From the NCBI GenBank assembly GCA_021782295.1, contig JAJXVC010000059.1, forward strand, positions 1 to 9,487: a DNA stretch of 9,487 nucleotides. Direction: 5' to 3'. Shown piece after piece: positions 8,015 through 9,487 of this stretch; within the stretch, counting starts at the first letter, position 1; each line of letters starts with the position of its first letter. The position numbers and the translations under genes are program-made. Source of the stretch: a bacterium (GTDB lineage Bacteria; Eremiobacterota; Eremiobacteria; Baltobacterales; Baltobacteraceae). The notes beneath the pieces were generated by a model. That model was given only the letters and a program-made list of their open reading frames with translations. It was not told the origin of the DNA and did no database searches.

Positions 8015-8604
8015 CGGAATTACATGTCGCGTATCGCATCTACGAACCGATCGAACTCGAGGTCGAATTCGACATCGCGGGAGTGACGGTATTGCTCGGC
8101 GCAAACGGCGAAGGGAAGAGTACGATTCTGCGTGCGCTCGCCGGATTGCTCGCCGCCGACGGCACGCCGTTCTCCGGCCTCCCGCCGCAACGTCGGCCGA
8201 TCGCCTATCTTCCGCAGGAGCACCTACTCTTTCCGCACCTTCGCGCGTGGGAGAATGTCGCGTTTGCTTTCGACGATCGTGCCCATCGACGCGAACGCGC
8301 CTTGGCGTTACTCGCGCGTTTCGATATCGCCGAACTCGCCGGGCGTTTTCCGAATCAGCTCTCCGGCGGCGAACGCCAACGGGTCGCCATCGCGCGCGCC
8401 TTCGCGCGCCAACCGCAGCTCGTGCTCTTCGACGAGCCGACTTCAGCGCTCGATCGCAGCGCGCGCGATGCGTTTCTCACCTCCGCACTTCCGGCGCTGC
8501 GCGATGCCGGCATTCCGACTCTCGCCGCAACGCACGATCCTGCGCTCGTCGAGATCGCCGACCGCACCGTGCTGCTACGCGAGCACCGCATCGTCATCGC
8601 GTAA
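8011..8604 (+). CDS. Minimal ABC transporter ATPase of the oxyanion importer (ModC/WtpC-like, no TOBE domain)
   Basis: A 197-residue single-domain ATPase with every expected motif: Walker A GANGEGKST (30-38), Q-loop YLPQE with Q69, ABC signature LSGGERQRVAIARA (117-130), Walker B LVLFDEP with E142, D-loop SALD (145-148) and switch His H175. It couples ATP hydrolysis to import through the upstream permease. Classical ModC proteins are about 350 residues because a C-terminal TOBE/molbindin domain follows. Here the stop comes right after the core fold (ending REHRIVIA), so the regulatory domain is absent, not frameshifted away: the sequence after the TAA is repeat DNA. An AGGAG about ten bases upstream and the ATGA overlap with the permease stop support the ATG at 8011. 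The reading frame extends upstream to 7342, but that part shadows the permease and is Arg-rich nonsense. Confidence 0.92.
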   Translation: MTELHVAYRIYEPIELEVEFDIAGVTVLLGANGEGKSTILRALAGLLAADGTPFSGLPPQRRPIAYLPQEHLLFPHLRAWENVAFAFDDRAHRRERALALLARFDIAELAGRFPNQLSGGERQRVAIARAFARQPQLVLFDEPTSALDRSARDAFLTSALPALRDAGIPTLAATHDPALVEIADRTVLLREHRIVIA

Positions 8605-8613
8605 CGCAGCATT

Positions 8614-8658
8614 TCCGTCATTCCGAGTAGAGCGATCTGTCATCCCGAGTAGCCGCCC
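8614..8658 (+). repeat. 45-base direct repeat, copy 1
   Basis: This copy matches 8786-8830 at 43 of 45 positions by eye. The differences are T/C at 8622 versus 8794 and C/T at 8641 versus 8813. Each copy holds two head motifs 22 bases apart, joined by AGCGATCT, and ends in GCCGCCC, the left arm of a following hairpin. Confidence 0.9.
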
Positions 8659-8719
8659 CTTCGACTCGCTTCGATTCGCTTCGCTCGCTCAGGACAAGCT
8701 CCGCGGCATATCGAGGGAT
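8639..8719 (+). repeat. Modular repeat element R1 (long centre)
   Basis: Head at 8639-8652, then stem arm GCCGC (8652-8656), a centre rich in TTCG/CTCGCT motifs containing CTCAGGACAAGC, the complementary arm GCGGC (8703-8707), and a tail ending TATCGAGGGAT. The outer ATCCC and GGGAT also pair, so the whole element can fold into an imperfect long hairpin. Confidence 0.7.
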
Positions 8720-8729
8720 CGCTTCCGGC

Positions 8730-8770
8730 ATACCTCGATACGAGCCCTCAAGCGCCCTACTCGGCATGAC
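8730..8770 (-). repeat. Modular repeat element R2 (inverted)
   Basis: Read on the minus strand it has the same plan: head GTCATGCCGAGTAG, a centre of about 15 bases (GGCGCTTGAGGGCTC) and the tail GTATCGAGGTAT. Its head and tail changes partly compensate (ATGCC with GGTAT), keeping some outer pairing. Confidence 0.65.
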
Positions 8771-8785
8771 AAAGGCTGCTACACC

Positions 8786-8830
8786 TCCGTCATCCCGAGT
8801 AGAGCGATCTGTTATCCCGAGTAGCCGCCC
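8786..8830 (+). repeat. 45-base direct repeat, copy 2
   Basis: This is the second copy of the 45-base unit, 172 bases downstream of copy 1, with 43 of 45 identical positions. It runs directly into a compact GCCGCCC-GCA-GGGCGGC hairpin, whereas copy 1 runs into a centre of about 40 bases. Confidence 0.9.
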
Positions 8831-8852
8831 GCAGGGCGGCGTATCGAGGGAT
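8811..8852 (+). repeat. Modular repeat element R3 with perfect 7-bp hairpin
   Basis: Head (8811-8824), a perfect stem GCCGCCC/GGGCGGC at 8824-8830 and 8834-8840 with a GCA loop, and tail GTATCGAGGGAT (8841-8852). It lies 10 bases past the stop of the right-hand gene and between convergent genes, so it could slow polymerase from both sides. No T-tract follows on either strand, so I do not call it a canonical intrinsic terminator. Confidence 0.75.
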
Positions 8853-8862
8853 TCTTCTGCGG

Positions 8863-9487
8863 TTATTTTATGACGTGCCAGTTATTCATCACGTATTGAG
8901 CGCCGCTCTGCGTCACCGTCAGCGTACCGTCGCCGAAGGCATCGACGGCAAAGGTTGACACTTGCGCGCCGGAGCTATTGGTAAGGATACCGCTGATGAA
9001 GTTGTTGCTGGTCGGCGGCTGCGAGGTATTAGTCGTTACGTTGAGCGTGTCGCCGTCGACGAGTTGCGCGTTGGTGACGCTGAGGTTCTCGAGCAGGCCG
9101 GCTTTGTAGGTGGCGGTAATTGGAATCGTGTACGTCCCTTTGCTCGTTCCGCCGGTCAGCGTGAAATCCGGCGTCGAGATCGGACATGCGGTGTTTTGCG
9201 TTGCGCTTGCAACATTGAGCGCACCGATGCCGCCGACATAGCTCGTGCCCGATTGCGTCCCGCTGTAGGTGACCGAGCCGTCGCTATTTACCACGCGCGT
9301 CCCGCCGGGGAGATCACCGCCCGCCCAACCAAAGGTTTCATTGAGCGATGCGATGCCCGTCGCGTTAAAGCCGGCGCTATCGCCGCAATAGGAGCTCGTG
9401 CCGGCATTCGCTGCTGCGATGCTGTACTCGGCATTCGATTCAATGCTCTTCACGCCGGTGAGATTGAGCGTGCTCGACACGATACGG
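8863..9487 (-). CDS. Probable exported Thr/Ser/Gly/Asn-rich protein of unknown function (C-terminal part, cut by window edge)
   Basis: At least 207 residues are visible, ending in NNWHVIK with a TAA at 8863-8865. A GTG at 9478-9480 could be a start, but the frame remains open to the window edge (preceding codons Arg-Ile) and there is no signal peptide here, so the true N-terminus probably lies outside. Composition is dominated by Thr, Ser, Gly, Asn and Ala with very few Lys or Arg, typical of extracytoplasmic beta-rich or surface-adhesin proteins. Only two Cys are visible (SSYCGDS and NTACPIS), which could form a disulfide. Beta-strand-like stretches include GTYTIPITATYKA and DGTLTVTQSGAQYVMNNWHV near the end. 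I recognise no domain. It converges on the importer operon across the repeat-filled spacer. Confidence 0.75.
   Translation of the reverse strand, partial: RIVSSTLNLTGVKSIESNAEYSIAAANAGTSSYCGDSAGFNATGIASLNETFGWAGGDLPGGTRVVNSDGSVTYSGTQSGTSYVGGIGALNVASATQNTACPISTPDFTLTGGTSKGTYTIPITATYKAGLLENLSVTNAQLVDGDTLNVTTNTSQPPTSNNFISGILTNSSGAQVSTFAVDAFGDGTLTVTQSGAQYVMNNWHVIK

Larger units (their letters stand above)
8605..8862. repeat. Gene-free convergent spacer filled with modular dispersed-type repeats
   Basis: No credible gene lies in these 258 bases between two convergent genes. A 14-base head motif, consensus GTYATNCCGAGTAG, occurs five times: 8617-8630, 8639-8652, 8789-8802 and 8811-8824 on plus, and 8757-8770 on minus. 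A tail motif, consensus GTATCGAGGNAT, occurs at 8708-8719 (one mismatch) and 8841-8852 on plus and 8730-8741 on minus. The rest is variable centres and short spacers. The arrangement resembles intergenic REP/BIME-like or miniature-element families, though I cannot check for other copies in the genome. Confidence 0.85.

Noticed and set aside
8132..8824. 230-residue plus-strand frame running through the ATPase end into the repeats
   Set aside because: It is out of frame with the ATPase, Ser/Arg-rich, and continues through repeat DNA. It is a shadow frame.
8605..8862. CRISPR array
   Set aside because: Repeat units are irregularly spaced, one is inverted, and spacers are not of uniform length. 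The elements are hairpin-type intergenic repeats.

Overview
The window comes from a fairly GC-rich, free-living-type bacterium. By eye the GC content is around 60%; it was not computed. Long spurious reading frames run opposite every gene, genes are packed with 1-13 base overlaps, and GTG and TTG starts are used. Nothing fixes the phylum. The gene content together with the dispersed GTCATnCCGAGTAG-type repeats reminds me of poorly cultivated lineages such as Eremiobacterota/WPS-2, but that is only a guess.

Left block (45-6234, all on the minus strand, transcribed right to left). Five genes form one compact apparent operon: a VTT/TVP38-type membrane protein, ribonuclease D, aconitase A, a PLP-dependent histidine-decarboxylase-type enzyme, and a small tandem-ACT-domain protein. 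The first two junctions are 4-base stop/start overlaps (GTGA and ATGA). Aconitase and the decarboxylase are 46 bases apart. The decarboxylase and the ACT protein overlap by 13 bases. The coupled decarboxylase/ACT pair is the most interesting functional association, because ACT domains commonly bind amino acids and the neighbouring enzyme consumes one.

Middle block (6309-8604, plus strand). After a 74-base divergent intergenic region comes a complete three-gene ABC importer of the molybdate/tungstate class. It consists of a secreted binding protein with a WtpA-like GRTDP...DPQG segment, a six-helix ModB-like permease with an EAA loop and a GEFG motif, and a minimal 197-residue ATPase. The last two genes start inside the stop codon of the gene before (TGATG, ATGA). 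The ATPase lacks the C-terminal TOBE/molbindin domain of classical ModC.

Right block (8605-8862). This 258-base gap between convergent genes carries no gene. It is filled with modular repeats: five copies of a 14-base head motif, one of them inverted, forming three hairpin-like elements with the same ends but different centres. Beyond it, on the minus strand and truncated by the window edge, lies the C-terminal part of a Thr/Ser/Gly/Asn-rich, probably exported protein of unknown function.
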